Under the pieces are notes generated by a model. That model worked only from the letters and a program-made list of their open reading frames with translations. It did not search any database and was not told the origin of the DNA. A stretch of 36,872 bases of DNA from positions 1 through 36,872 of the forward strand of contig CAJUMD010000024.1 in the NCBI GenBank assembly GCA_910587275.1, written 5' to 3'. Position numbers and translations under genes: made by a program. Origin of the DNA: an uncultured Kineothrix sp. GTDB taxonomy: Bacteria > Bacillota > Clostridia > Lachnospirales > Lachnospiraceae. How positions within the stretch are numbered: the stretch's first letter is position 1; each line of letters opens with the position of its first letter. Below, piece after piece: positions 6,797-15,367 of the stretch.

Positions 6797-8746
6797 GTCC
6801 GTCCCCAAAAACGTCCCGTCCTTTTGGAACTCCTGGAACTTCTTTTGCACAAATTCCGCCGAAACCACATAATGGTAAAACTCCACGCCCGCCAGCTTCC
6901 CCTGGAACGAATTTTGGTACTCGTCGCCACCCAGCATGACCTTTTCCGCCACCTTTAAACTTGGGACATGTTCCCGGCTTCCCACCAGCAGACCGTTAAA
7001 ATACAGTTTCGATATGCCCGTTACCATGTCATAAGTGGCACATACATAAGACCATTGTTCCGGCAGCGCCTGCCTGCAGAAAATATCATGCCATTCGTTC
7101 GGGTCCCTGTCGTCCTTAATCCGAAAACAGAATGTACCCTGTCCAGTCCCCGGAATTAGACTTAAGAAGCCATCCGCAAATGTCACATATACTGCACTGG
7201 TCCATGCTTGCTCAATTTCGGGATATACCCAAAAACAAATGGAGTAATTATCGCTGTGCATAATTTTCTTCGGCAGCATCACCAAGTTTTCCTTCACCCT
7301 TCCACCGGGAAAAACAAGCGCCTGCTGGGAGCGGACAACACCATCGGCATACCCAAGTCCCTTTCCCACATATTCCCCTTCATATTCACCTTTCTCATCC
7401 CGAAGGTGCCCGTCAAAGGAATAGCGGACCGGAAACCTGTTGCCCGTCAGAAATAATCTCTTTCCGTATTTTTGGTGGAATTCCGGTTCCTCCACCGCAT
7501 CCCCGTAAAAATCGCCGGTACCGAACTGTGCCCCGTAATTGGCAAGCAGTTCCACCTGCCCCGCATTCCTGATTTCCTGCGCCACAATATAACGGTGTAA
7601 ATCCCTGCCAAGACTTATGACATTACGCAGAATATGCGGCGCAGCACCGCTTTGTCCTTCCGCCACCGTCAGCTTCGCATCCAGCTTTAAAATCTGTGAA
7701 GGAATGTTCTGCAGAACCATAAGGGAAGACGCGGACCCGAAATTGTTTATGGCTACCCCGAGTCCTATGTAAATCAACGATTCCACCGCAAAATGCAGCC
7801 GGTCCTTATTCTCCAGGAAATCGTTCTCCTCAATGCACAGCTTAATTTCCCCTGGGAAGACCTGATACTTCTCCAAACAGCGCCGGATATTCCTTATCCC
7901 GTCTTTTTGCATGATATAAAGGCCGGATATCTTCATATAAACATCCAAATGTTCCAATGCCGTGCCTTTCCACTGGTTTTTCCAAAGACAGATCTGTTCA
8001 AAGACAAAAGCGTCTACCTGCGCCACAATCCCGTACTGTACGAACACCGGCATAAATTCCACCTCCGTCAGTACGCCCAAACCGGGAAAGTTCCAATGAA
8101 GCACCACTTCGGCGGCATATACCTCCGAAGTCTGCAGGTAAATCACCGGGCGCAGGAGAATCTGCATTTCCTCCCGCTCCATTGCTAAAAGCGCTCTGTC
8201 CTTTATGGCTTTCTGTTTTTCAACATGCCCTTTGATTTGGTCATATACGATGTAGCTGCCCTTACCGTTCTTTTTTACGAAATACATCGCTTCATCACAC
8301 TGCTGCAGGATACGGTTCAAACCGTCCCTCACCCACTGACTGTATATAACGCCGATACTGAAAGACAGCATCGCTTCAATGCTTTCACCAAATTCCCCGC
8401 TCTTTAAACCATCCTGAAGTACCGGAAACAGCTTTTCCACATGGGACGCGCTTTGTTTGCCGTCGCAGATAATTACGAACTCATCGCCGCCCATCCGCAC
8501 CACAATCTGTCCTTCAAATATCTTCCGCAACAGACGGCCGATGAAAACCAGCAGTTCATCCCCTTTGGAATGTCCGTAAATATCATTCACCAGCTTGAAA
8601 TTGTCCACATCAATGTAAATGCAGTGAACCATAGTATCTAATGGAAGCTGCTCCCACACGTCGTTTAGCCCCCTGCGGTTAAACAACCCCGTCAGGTAGT
8701 CCGTATTCACTTCCGTTCCCTTTATCCCAATAAACATTTCACCCAT
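6785..8746 (-). CDS. GGDEF - degenerate EAL - LamG-like fusion protein
   Basis: A 653-residue soluble protein with no signal peptide or membrane segment. Residues 1-170 are a GGDEF diguanylate cyclase domain with LTGLFNRRG, the metal-site YIDVDNFKLVNDIYGH and an intact RMGGDEF at 84-90; the inhibitory RxxD site is absent (FEGQ at that place). Residues about 180-425 are EAL-like but degenerate: EVVLHW for EALLRW, NNFGSASSL for DDFGTGYSSL and AQEIRN for AEGVET, so phosphodiesterase activity is unlikely and c-di-GMP binding is at most possible. Residues about 440-640 resemble a LamG / concanavalin A-like jelly roll (VRYSFDGHLRDEKG, YSICFWVYPE, WSYVCATYD, KLYFNGLLVG), a fold common in carbohydrate-binding proteins. 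It is the last gene of an arabinan operon, 27 bases after GH43. I infer a cytoplasmic sugar-responsive c-di-GMP protein. The ribosome binding site is weak (GGGCGG). Confidence 0.85.
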   Translation of the reverse strand: MGEMFIGIKGTEVNTDYLTGLFNRRGLNDVWEQLPLDTMVHCIYIDVDNFKLVNDIYGHSKGDELLVFIGRLLRKIFEGQIVVRMGGDEFVIICDGKQSASHVEKLFPVLQDGLKSGEFGESIEAMLSFSIGVIYSQWVRDGLNRILQQCDEAMYFVKKNGKGSYIVYDQIKGHVEKQKAIKDRALLAMEREEMQILLRPVIYLQTSEVYAAEVVLHWNFPGLGVLTEVEFMPVFVQYGIVAQVDAFVFEQICLWKNQWKGTALEHLDVYMKISGLYIMQKDGIRNIRRCLEKYQVFPGEIKLCIEENDFLENKDRLHFAVESLIYIGLGVAINNFGSASSLMVLQNIPSQILKLDAKLTVAEGQSGAAPHILRNVISLGRDLHRYIVAQEIRNAGQVELLANYGAQFGTGDFYGDAVEEPEFHQKYGKRLFLTGNRFPVRYSFDGHLRDEKGEYEGEYVGKGLGYADGVVRSQQALVFPGGRVKENLVMLPKKIMHSDNYSICFWVYPEIEQAWTSAVYVTFADGFLSLIPGTGQGTFCFRIKDDRDPNEWHDIFCRQALPEQWSYVCATYDMVTGISKLYFNGLLVGSREHVPSLKVAEKVMLGGDEYQNSFQGKLAGVEFYHYVVSAEFVQKKFQEFQKDGTFLGTDGKK

Positions 8747-8773
8747 TATTCCGCCCGCTTAGTTAATTAAATG

Positions 8774-9727
8774 TTAAAAATGAAACACCGGATTCCCGTC
8801 CGCATCCCATCCGAATTTCATCAGCATGGCATGGCGGTTTGGATTATACAGCGGATCTCCCACGATTTCCGTTTCCGTGCGTGCGTGGAATACCATGATA
8901 TCATTGCCTTCCCCGTCCACCGTAAAGGAGTTATGCCCCGGTCCGTAAATTCCCTTTTCCGCATCGGTCTTAAGCACCGGATAGCGCTCCTTCTTCCATG
9001 CCCTGGGGTCCAAAAGCTCCGCATCCTCACTTACCGACATCATCCCTATGCAGTAATTAACGCCCGTATCGCTGGCAGAATAAGTCACGAAAATCTTCCC
9101 GTTCCGTTTAAGAACCGCAGGACCTTCGTTTACCCAGAATCCGTGGCGTTCCCAATCGTAATCCGGCGTGGTCAGAAGAACCTGGACCGTCTTTAACTTG
9201 TTCGCGCTCTCCATTTGGGCAATGTAAAGGTTGGAAATCTGCCTGCCCACACCCGTTTTCTCCGCCCAAATGTAATAGTAACTCCCCTTATTTTCAAAGA
9301 TAGTGGCATCCAGCGAAAAAGCCTCAAAAGAAAACTCGTCCTCATCTGCGCGCTGCATTTTCCCAAGCTCCACCCACGCGTCCTTCATGGGGTCCGGTCC
9401 CTGGCATTCCAGCACATAAGGGCGTATTTTCCATATATCGTCCTTTTCCCCTGCGGCAAAATATACATACCACTTGCCGAACAGGAAATGCATCTCCGGC
9501 GCCCACACATGTTTACTCATGGGACCGGACTCGTGTTTATGCCATATTTCCGTTTCTTCCGCCTGTGCCAGCCCTTCCAGCGTATCCGATTTCCGCAGCA
9601 CGATACTGTCATAAGCCGGAACGCTTGCGGTAAAATAATAGCTGCCGGAAGCATCCTTTACCACATAAGGGTCCGCACGCTGCGCTATCCAAACCGTGTT
9701 ATATTCCAATTCCTTGTTTGCACTCAT
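8774..9727 (-). CDS. GH43 exo-alpha-1,5-L-arabinofuranosidase-like enzyme
   Basis: A 317-residue five-bladed beta-propeller glycosidase of GH43. The sequence pattern (QRADPYVVKDASGSYYFTASVPAYDSIVLRKS, then WAPEMHFLFGKWYVYFAAG) matches what I remember of the exo-1,5-alpha-L-arabinofuranosidases such as Streptomyces Araf43A (subfamily 26), which release arabinose from linear arabinan. Candidate catalytic residues from this start are Asp19 (ADP), Asp140 (SLDATIF) and Glu201 (NEGPAVL). The chosen ATG at 9725-9727 has AGGAGG 7 bases upstream; an ATG at 9751 would add eight residues and also has a usable GGAGG. No signal peptide, so it acts on imported oligosaccharides. It lies between the Cys-rich protein and the GGDEF-EAL-LamG gene in operon II. 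Confidence 0.9.
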   Translation of the reverse strand: MSANKELEYNTVWIAQRADPYVVKDASGSYYFTASVPAYDSIVLRKSDTLEGLAQAEETEIWHKHESGPMSKHVWAPEMHFLFGKWYVYFAAGEKDDIWKIRPYVLECQGPDPMKDAWVELGKMQRADEDEFSFEAFSLDATIFENKGSYYYIWAEKTGVGRQISNLYIAQMESANKLKTVQVLLTTPDYDWERHGFWVNEGPAVLKRNGKIFVTYSASDTGVNYCIGMMSVSEDAELLDPRAWKKERYPVLKTDAEKGIYGPGHNSFTVDGEGNDIMVFHARTETEIVGDPLYNPNRHAMLMKFGWDADGNPVFHF

Positions 9728-9770
9728 CTCATATCCTCCTGACTTTCCCATAATCCCTGCCTCCGCCGGT

Positions 9771-10025
9771 TTACCATTTTGCGTGGACGGCGGGGCAGTG
9801 GTTTTTAACCACTGCCGCCCGCATTTCCACGAAACACCCGCACATCCGGCACATGCCGTTTAACAGGCTGCCGCATTCCCGACAGGCTGCCAGCCTTTCT
9901 TCGTACAGGGAATCCGGCGTTTTAATGTCCTCATCCAAACGGCTGATGTAATCATACATATTTTTATAATATTCCGCATCCGGCATCTCTTTTGCCAGAC
10001 ACCTGCGGCAGATGCGCTCCGCCAC
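9771..10025 (-). CDS. Small Cys-rich protein, DUF6171-like
   Basis: An 84-residue protein with eight cysteines: CRRC at 6-9, CREC at 48-51, CRMCGC at 59-64 and Cys77 in HCP. This spacing suggests one or two structural zinc sites. The pattern (CRRC near the start, NGMCRMCGCFVEMRAA and HCP near the end) is as I remember for the uncharacterised clostridial family DUF6171. The start is GTG at 10023-10025, immediately after the TAA of the GH51 gene with no spacer, so translation probably depends on re-initiation; the upstream ribosome binding site is weak. Its function is unknown and no link to sugar metabolism is visible in the sequence itself, yet it sits in the middle of the arabinan operon. 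Confidence 0.8.
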   Translation of the reverse strand: MAERICRRCLAKEMPDAEYYKNMYDYISRLDEDIKTPDSLYEERLAACRECGSLLNGMCRMCGCFVEMRAAVVKNHCPAVHAKW

Positions 10026-11531
10026 TTATGCCTTCACTTCCATATGGATTACCGCACAGGCAGGAACCGTCAGCTTAATGCTTCCGCCCTCCGTCACGGT
10101 GTAATCCGTAAATTCCTTTTCCTTTACGTTTTCCGGCTCGTCAAACGTATTGTACGCATCCATGCTTCCGGTCAGGATGGCAGCCTCCACCTTTTCCGCC
10201 TTTTTGCCGGCAAACAGCACCTCGATTTCCTTTGCATCCGTTACGGACAGATTTCCCAGCGTAATGTGGATATTGCCTTCCCCGTCCACGGAAACGGATT
10301 CGCTGATATCCGGCACACGGTAATCCTCCACGCCGATTTCCTCCGTCTCCATGAAACTTTCCAAAAGCTGCGCGTTCTGGTGGTACTTGTACATATGGAA
10401 AATATGGTAGGTAGGGGTCAGTATCATTTTCTCCCCTTCCGTCAGTATCACGGACTGCAGCACATTCACCATCTGCGCAATATTCGCCATTTTCACGCGG
10501 TCACAATGTTTGTTGAAAATATTCAGTGTCACACAGGCTACCAGCGCATCCCGCATGGTATTCTGCTGGTACAGAAATCCCGGATTGGTGCCCGGCTCCA
10601 CATCAAACCAGCATCCCCATTCATCCACAATCATGCCGATGTTCTTTTCCGGGTCGTACTTATCCATAATATCGCCGTGCTTCTTAACCAGTTCCTCCAT
10701 GAACCACGCCTTTTTCATGGTACGGAACCATTCCTTTTCATCAAACTGCGTAGCGCTTCCCTTATTTTCCCATCCGCCCGGATGCACATAATAATGTAGG
10801 GACAGCCCGTCCATCAGTCCGTGCAGCTCCTTCGGCACATGGTCATGGGTCGTGGAAAGCACCTGCTCTGTCCAATGGTAATCGTCCACGTTGGCGCCGC
10901 CGCAAATCTTTGCAATCGGATTGGCATTGTCATAATTCCTTACGTATGTTTGGTATCTTCTATATAAATTGCCGTAATATTCCGGCGTCATATTGCCGCC
11001 GCATCCCCAGTTCTCGTTACCGACCCCGAAATAATCGATTTTCCAGGGTTTCTCCCTGCCGTTTTTCCTGCGCAGGTCCGCCATCGGCGATACGCCGTCA
11101 AAAGTCATGTATTCCACCCATTCGGACATTTCCTGTACCGTACCGCTCCCCACGTTCCCGTTTACGTAAGTTTTGCAGCCAAGCTGTTCGCACAATTCCA
11201 TAAATTCATGGGTACCGAAACTGTTATCTTCCAGCACGCCGCCCCAATGGGTATTAATCATTTTCTTCCTGTTTTCCTTAGGGCCGATACCGTCTTTCCA
11301 GTGGTACTCGTCCGCAAAACAGCCGCCCGGCCACCGCAGTACGGGAATCTTCATTTCTTTTAAGGCATCCACCACGTCCTTACGCATACCGTTCACATTG
11401 GGAATTTCCGAATCCTCCCCTACATACAGCCCTTCGTAAATACACCTGCCCAAATGTTCGGCAAAATGACCATAAATTTCCTCGTTGATCCGACCAATTC
11501 TTTTGTTCTCGTTAATGATTAATTTTGCCAT
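10026..11531 (-). CDS. GH51 alpha-L-arabinofuranosidase (copy 2, different subtype)
   Basis: A 501-residue intracellular GH51 enzyme from the chosen ATG at 11529-11531, which has AAGGAG 6 bases upstream; a start at 11567 would add 12 residues with no better signal. Marks: IYGHFAEHLGRCIYEGLYVGE at the N-terminus, RWPGGCFADEYHW, acid/base Glu173 in GVGNENWGCGG and nucleophile Glu304 in VDEWGCW. The GNENWGCGG signature and the N-terminal block place it in a different GH51 subgroup from the other two copies in this window (CLGNEMDG type), so it may prefer different linkages or chain lengths. First gene of operon II, divergent from the AraNPQ-like importer. Family certain. Confidence 0.95.
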   Translation of the reverse strand: MAKLIINENKRIGRINEEIYGHFAEHLGRCIYEGLYVGEDSEIPNVNGMRKDVVDALKEMKIPVLRWPGGCFADEYHWKDGIGPKENRKKMINTHWGGVLEDNSFGTHEFMELCEQLGCKTYVNGNVGSGTVQEMSEWVEYMTFDGVSPMADLRRKNGREKPWKIDYFGVGNENWGCGGNMTPEYYGNLYRRYQTYVRNYDNANPIAKICGGANVDDYHWTEQVLSTTHDHVPKELHGLMDGLSLHYYVHPGGWENKGSATQFDEKEWFRTMKKAWFMEELVKKHGDIMDKYDPEKNIGMIVDEWGCWFDVEPGTNPGFLYQQNTMRDALVACVTLNIFNKHCDRVKMANIAQMVNVLQSVILTEGEKMILTPTYHIFHMYKYHQNAQLLESFMETEEIGVEDYRVPDISESVSVDGEGNIHITLGNLSVTDAKEIEVLFAGKKAEKVEAAILTGSMDAYNTFDEPENVKEKEFTDYTVTEGGSIKLTVPACAVIHMEVKA

Positions 11532-11641
11532 TCTCTGCTCCTTCCCAGTTATCTCATAAATATCCATAAATTAGTTTAGCTTAAATTAAATTTTATAGTA
11601 TATAATTATCTTTGGCAAGCAAATAAAATAAAAAAAAAGCA

Positions 11642-11678
11642 AAATTAATTTAGATATAATTTTTTTCTAAATTAATTT
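11642..11678. promoter_or_regulatory. 13-bp perfect inverted repeat, candidate operator
   Basis: Bases 11642-11654 (AAATTAATTTAGA) are the exact reverse complement of 11666-11678, with an 11-base spacer. The outward-facing TTTAGA / TCTAAA halves resemble the ArsR-type operator seen at 18578 and 21338. It lies between two divergent arabinose operons, well placed to control either or both. Confidence 0.5.
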
Positions 11679-11708
11679 AATAAAATTCAAAAATATTAAA
11701 AAATTCTA

Positions 11709-11737
11709 TTGACAACCCGGGATAAGTATTGTACACT
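11709..11737 (+). promoter_or_regulatory. Promoter of the araN-like importer operon
   Basis: TTGACA at 11709-11714, a 17-base spacer, and TACACT at 11732-11737. Transcription would start near 11744, giving a leader of about 160 bases before the araN-like gene at 11906. The split operator at 11830-11863 lies inside this leader. Confidence 0.7.
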
Positions 11738-11829
11738 TTTTACAGAAAGAGATGTTGCACCTATAAAAAATATACAAATTGACGAACCATGGGGTTGTTT
11801 ATTTTTAAATCCCAATTGCAATTTGCTAC

Positions 11830-11863
11830 ATATTTTATATAGTACATTTTTTTCTAAAATATT
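11830..11863. promoter_or_regulatory. Split ArsR-type operator in the araN leader
   Basis: ATATTTTATAT (11830-11840) and TCTAAAATATT (11853-11863) match the two halves of the operator at 18578-18602. The distance between the half-sites (left start to right start 25 bases) is 10 more than at the GH51 gene (15 bases), which is one DNA helical turn. Binding is inferred, not shown. Confidence 0.45.
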
Positions 11864-11905
11864 TGGCAAAACCAAAAACAGTTGGAAACAAGGAGGAAAA
11901 GAACT

Positions 11906-13321
11906 ATGAAAAAGAAATTAGTCAGCGCACTCCTGAGTGTCGCAATGGTTGCTTCCCTTTTGCTGACAGGCTGCGGCGGCGGCGATTCTGCTCCGGCAGC
12001 AAACGGTGATTCTGCAGCAGGTACGGAAGAAACCGCAGCAAGCACGGAAGAAGCGGCTCCCGAAGCAAGCTCCACGGAAACATCCACCCTTGACGGCGGC
12101 GCAGGCGAAGGCGCAACGGAATTGGAATACTGGACATTCGTTGAACTCCACGGACAGCATTTCGAGACCATGCTCTAGAAATGGAACGAAGCAAATCCTG
12201 ACAGACAGATTAAATTGAACGTAACGGTTATGCCTTACGATGATATGCACAACAAACTTCTTATCGCCGTACAGACTGGCGAAGGCGCACCGGATATCTC
12301 CGACATTGAGTTGGGAAGGTTCCCTGATTTCCTTGCAGGCGATGATGTACCGCTGGAAGCATTGAATGACGCCGTAGAGCCTTACAAAGCTGATATCGTA
12401 CAGTCCCGTTTGGAAATCTACAGCAAAGACGGCACCATTTACGGATTCCCTACCCACGTAGGCGCTATGGTTGCTTTCTATAACACGGAGCTTCTTGAAA
12501 AAGCAGGCATTGACTACACCACCATCAAGACATGGGATGATTTCAAGGCAGCCGGCATCAAGCTCTATGAGGAAACAGGCGTTTACATGTGTACGGCAGA
12601 TACCTCCGCTACATGGCAGGAATCCATCATTCTTGCACAGGCTAACACGGATTTCGTGGACGCGGACGGTAATCCGCAGGTAAATTCCCAGGCTATGATT
12701 GACGGTCTGACCATGTTAAAAGATTTCCAGGATAACAACGTAATCGCTACCATCGCCGGGGGACAGCCGGATACGGATGAAGCGAGGGGTGAATACAACC
12801 TTGAGAAATATGCATGCCAGTTAATGCCTCTTTGGGAAATGTCCCGTTACACCAACTACATGGACCAGTTTGCAGGCAAAATTGCCATCGCTCCCCTTCC
12901 GGTTAAAGCAGGTGAGCCTCTGATGTCCGTTGGTGGCGGCGGTACCGGTACGGTTGTTACCAAGACTGCAAAAGACGTTCAGCTTGCAAAAGATTTCTTA
13001 ACCTATGCTAAGATTTCTCCCGATGCTAACATTGAAATTTGGAACACCTTAGGATTCGACCCTTGCAACATGGATGTATGGGAAATGCAGGACGTAACAC
13101 ACAATCCTGACAACCAGTTCGTAAAATACTTCGTAAACAACCCGTTTGACGTATTGAACGAAGTAAAAGGCGATATCAGGACCATCAAGTCCGTTTCCGC
13201 AACACCTACCATCAACAACATCCTGTGCACGGTTACGTTAAATGCCATCTTCGAAGACGGTCAGGACGTAACGGAGGCTTTGAATGAAGCTCAGGAAATG
13301 ATTGAGCAGGAATTACAGTAA
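11906..13321 (+). pseudogene. araN: AraN-like arabinose-oligomer-binding lipoprotein gene interrupted by TAG
   Basis: Solute-binding lipoprotein gene with AGGAGG before the ATG at 11906, a signal peptide and lipobox (LLLTGC), and a long Ala/Glu/Thr linker. Codon 91 (12176-12178) is TAG, yet the same frame continues without shift for 380 more codons. The protein resembles what I remember of Bacillus subtilis AraN on both sides of the stop: YWTFVELHGQHF before it, and KWNEANPDRQIKLNVTVMPYDDMHNKLLIAVQ after it. The TAG falls where a Lys is expected in that family (AAG or CAG to TAG is one change). Either a nonsense mutation, a sequencing error, a suppressed stop or a re-started C-terminal piece. 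TAG ends other genes in this window normally. The permeases downstream are intact, so the loss may be recent. Confidence 0.85.
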
Positions 13322-13364
13322 TCACATACGCAAAAGGTAAAACGGGCGTTATGACACGCTGAAT

Positions 13365-13404
13365 AATAGCTGCCATATATGGAACAGGATATATGGCAGT
13401 TATT
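13365..13404 (+). terminator. Attenuator-like hairpin between binding protein and permeases
   Basis: Bases 13365-13380 pair with 13389-13404 (16 pairs, one of them a G-U wobble) around an 8-base loop, followed by a T-rich stretch (TTATTTTTACC in all). In sugar ABC operons a partial terminator at this place lets the binding protein be made in excess over the permeases. The next gene starts 90 bases later with its own AAGGAGG, and no new promoter with good hexamers was recognised. Confidence 0.75.
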
Positions 13405-13494
13405 TTTACCTTAATTATATAAAATTATTATAAAGAATATATAAAAAGAAAACTGTGCCGGAAGGCGCTACCATGTCGGAAGGAGGAAGATAGT

Positions 13495-14388
13495 ATGTTC
13501 AAAAGATTTTTGTATTCCAAAAAGGTAGCTCCGTATGTATTCGTATTACCTTTCATACTTACCTTTTTAATTTTTTGGCTTTATCCGTTAGGAAGCTCCT
13601 TTACCATGAGCTTTCAGGAAAGAATGATGGGACAGCAGCCCAAATGGGTCGGATTAAGCAATTACACTAAGCTGCTAACCGATAAAGTATTCTTAAAGGC
13701 TGTTTCAAACAGCGTCATCTACATGGTGGGAACCCTGATTCTGTTAATCCCGTTCCCCATGCTGTTTGCCGTACTGATTGATAACAAATTCATGTGGGGG
13801 CAGAATTTCTTTAAATCGGCATTCTTTCTCCCTTCCCTTACTTCCGTCGTTGTGGCAGGTACCATTTTCCGTCTGATGTTCGGTGAAATGGAGACTTCGT
13901 TATTCAACCAGGTCATCGGGTTATTCGGCGCAGGTCCGTTAAAACCCTTAAAATCTGCCGGATGGTCCATGGCAGCCCTGCTCATCATCGCCTGCTGGCG
14001 GTGGACCGGCGTCAACATGCTCTACTTCCTTTCCGGTCTGAAGGGCATTGACACGGAATATTACGAAGCGGCTTCCATTGACGGAGCGAACTCATGGCAG
14101 AAATTTTTGTACATAACCATGCCTTTGTTAAAACCTACCACCATTTACGTACTTACCATCAGTATTTACGCAGGTTTGGCAATGTTTACCGAAAGCCTCA
14201 TGATGTTCAACGGCAACAACTCGCCGAAGAACATCGGTCTTACCATTGTCGGATACCTGTACCGTCAGGGTATTGAAAAGAGTAAACTGGGCTATGCCGC
14301 TACCGTTGGTATCGTACTCTTAATTGTGGCAATGGTAATCAATATCGCACAGTTAATTATGAACGGAACATTTAAGAAGGAGGATTAA
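13495..14388 (+). CDS. araP: Arabinose-oligomer ABC permease, AraP-like (MalF type)
   Basis: A 297-residue inner-membrane permease. The N-terminus LYSKKVAPYVFVLPFILTFLIFWLYPLGSSFTMSFQE resembles the start of the B. subtilis AraP core (FYSKKAAPYLF). About six membrane helices follow, with the EAA loop YEAASIDGANSWQKFLYITMPLLKPT facing the cytoplasm for the ATPase. An AAGGAGG site lies 8 bases before the ATG. It pairs with the AraQ-like gene two bases downstream of its stop. The partner binding-protein gene upstream is interrupted by TAG, so this importer may currently be non-functional or depend on another binding protein. Assignment to the arabinose system rests on AraN/AraP-like sequence and on neighbouring arabinofuranosidases. 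Confidence 0.9.
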   Translation: MFKRFLYSKKVAPYVFVLPFILTFLIFWLYPLGSSFTMSFQERMMGQQPKWVGLSNYTKLLTDKVFLKAVSNSVIYMVGTLILLIPFPMLFAVLIDNKFMWGQNFFKSAFFLPSLTSVVVAGTIFRLMFGEMETSLFNQVIGLFGAGPLKPLKSAGWSMAALLIIACWRWTGVNMLYFLSGLKGIDTEYYEAASIDGANSWQKFLYITMPLLKPTTIYVLTISIYAGLAMFTESLMMFNGNNSPKNIGLTIVGYLYRQGIEKSKLGYAATVGIVLLIVAMVINIAQLIMNGTFKKED

Positions 14389-14390
14389 GT

Positions 14391-15266
14391 ATGGGAACAG
14401 CTACGACAACAGCAAAAGACCCCGTAGGCGGTAGAACAAAAGTATTAATCACCAGAATCCTGCTCCTCGTATTTTTCGTCATTCTGTTTTTACTGGTGAT
14501 GCTTCCGTTCTATGCAATTACACTGGCATCCTTTAAACCGGGCGCCGACATCATTAAATTTGGTTTAAACCTTGATTTTGACTTTTCCACCATGAGCCTT
14601 AAGAACTTTGTGTACCTGTTCACGGGCAAGCATTCCTACTGGATGTGGTTTAAGAACAGCCTGTTCCTGCTTTTAGTCCAAGTGGTACTGGTTCTTTTGG
14701 TAAGTGCATTTGTTGCTTACGGTTTTGCGGCTTATGAATTCAAATTCAAGAATTTCCTGTTTATATGCGTTTTGCTAATCATGATGGTACCTTTTGAAAT
14801 CCTGTTAATGCCCATGTATGTACTGGTAAATGATTTGGGAATGTACAATTCCTTCTCCGCCATCATCATACCGGGTATGGCAAACGCCTCCACGATTTTC
14901 TTCTTCCGGCAGTACCTGACCAGCATACCGAAGGCGCTCCCCGATGCGGGACGTGTGGACGGATGTACGGAATACGGCATTTTCTTCCGCATTATCTTAC
15001 CGATTATGAAGCCTTCCTTTGCGGCAATGGCAATCTTAAACGGTATGAACAGTTGGAATAACCTGTTGTGGCCTTTCATGGTATTGGGCGACGGTAAGAA
15101 ATTCACGCTTCCCATCGGTCTGAAGACGCTGCTTACCCCTTACGGTAACAACTATGACCTGTTGATTGTGGGTTCCTTCTTCGCCATCTTCCCCATCTTC
15201 GTATTGTTCCTCTGCTTCCAAAGCTACTTTATCGAAGGTATGACGGCAGGTGCCGTAAAGGGTTGA
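14391..15266 (+). CDS. araQ: Arabinose-oligomer ABC permease, AraQ-like (MalG type)
   Basis: A 291-residue CUT1 permease. After a short polar N-terminus the first helix is ILLLVFFVILFLLVMLPFYAITLASFKPG. The MalG-type EAA loop is PDAGRVDGCTEYGIFFRIILPIMKPSFA, and the C-terminus YFIEGMTAGAVKG is the family ending. AAGGAGG precedes the ATG at 14391, and only two bases separate it from the preceding stop, so the permeases are co-translated. It is the last gene of the importer operon and is followed by a clear terminator at 15328-15357. No ATPase gene accompanies it, as in B. subtilis, where MsmX serves AraNPQ. Confidence 0.9.
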   Translation: MGTATTTAKDPVGGRTKVLITRILLLVFFVILFLLVMLPFYAITLASFKPGADIIKFGLNLDFDFSTMSLKNFVYLFTGKHSYWMWFKNSLFLLLVQVVLVLLVSAFVAYGFAAYEFKFKNFLFICVLLIMMVPFEILLMPMYVLVNDLGMYNSFSAIIIPGMANASTIFFFRQYLTSIPKALPDAGRVDGCTEYGIFFRIILPIMKPSFAAMAILNGMNSWNNLLWPFMVLGDGKKFTLPIGLKTLLTPYGNNYDLLIVGSFFAIFPIFVLFLCFQSYFIEGMTAGAVKG

Positions 15267-15327
15267 CCCCTGAAAACGAAACCGTTGGAATCGGATACGG
15301 AAAACTTTGGCAACCACTATCATATGG

Positions 15328-15357
15328 AAAAAAGAATGGAGAAATCCATTCTTTTTT
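15328..15357 (+). terminator. Intrinsic terminator of the AraNPQ-like operon
   Basis: A perfect 13-bp stem (15328-15340 with 15345-15357) closed by a GAAA loop, with A6 at the left base and T6 at the right. It ends 60 bases after the araQ-like stop and just before the promoter of the LacI gene. The A-tract makes it potentially bidirectional. Confidence 0.85.
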
Positions 15358-15367
15358 CTAAAAAAGG

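Larger units (their letters stand above)
11532..11905. other. AT-rich divergent control region
   Basis: This 374-base gene-free region separates operon II (minus) from the araN-like gene (plus). It is very AT-rich. It contains a perfect 13-bp inverted repeat (11642-11678), a plus-strand promoter (11709-11737) and a split copy of the AATATTTTA / TAAAATATT operator (11830-11863). On the minus strand a TATACT (11597-11602) is a possible -10 box for operon II, but no good -35 is visible at the right distance. Confidence 0.6.

Noticed and set aside
12176..12178. Genetic code change with TAG as a sense codon
   Set aside because: TAG ends several intact genes in the same window (572, 26135, 27223, 36359), so general reassignment is not supported.
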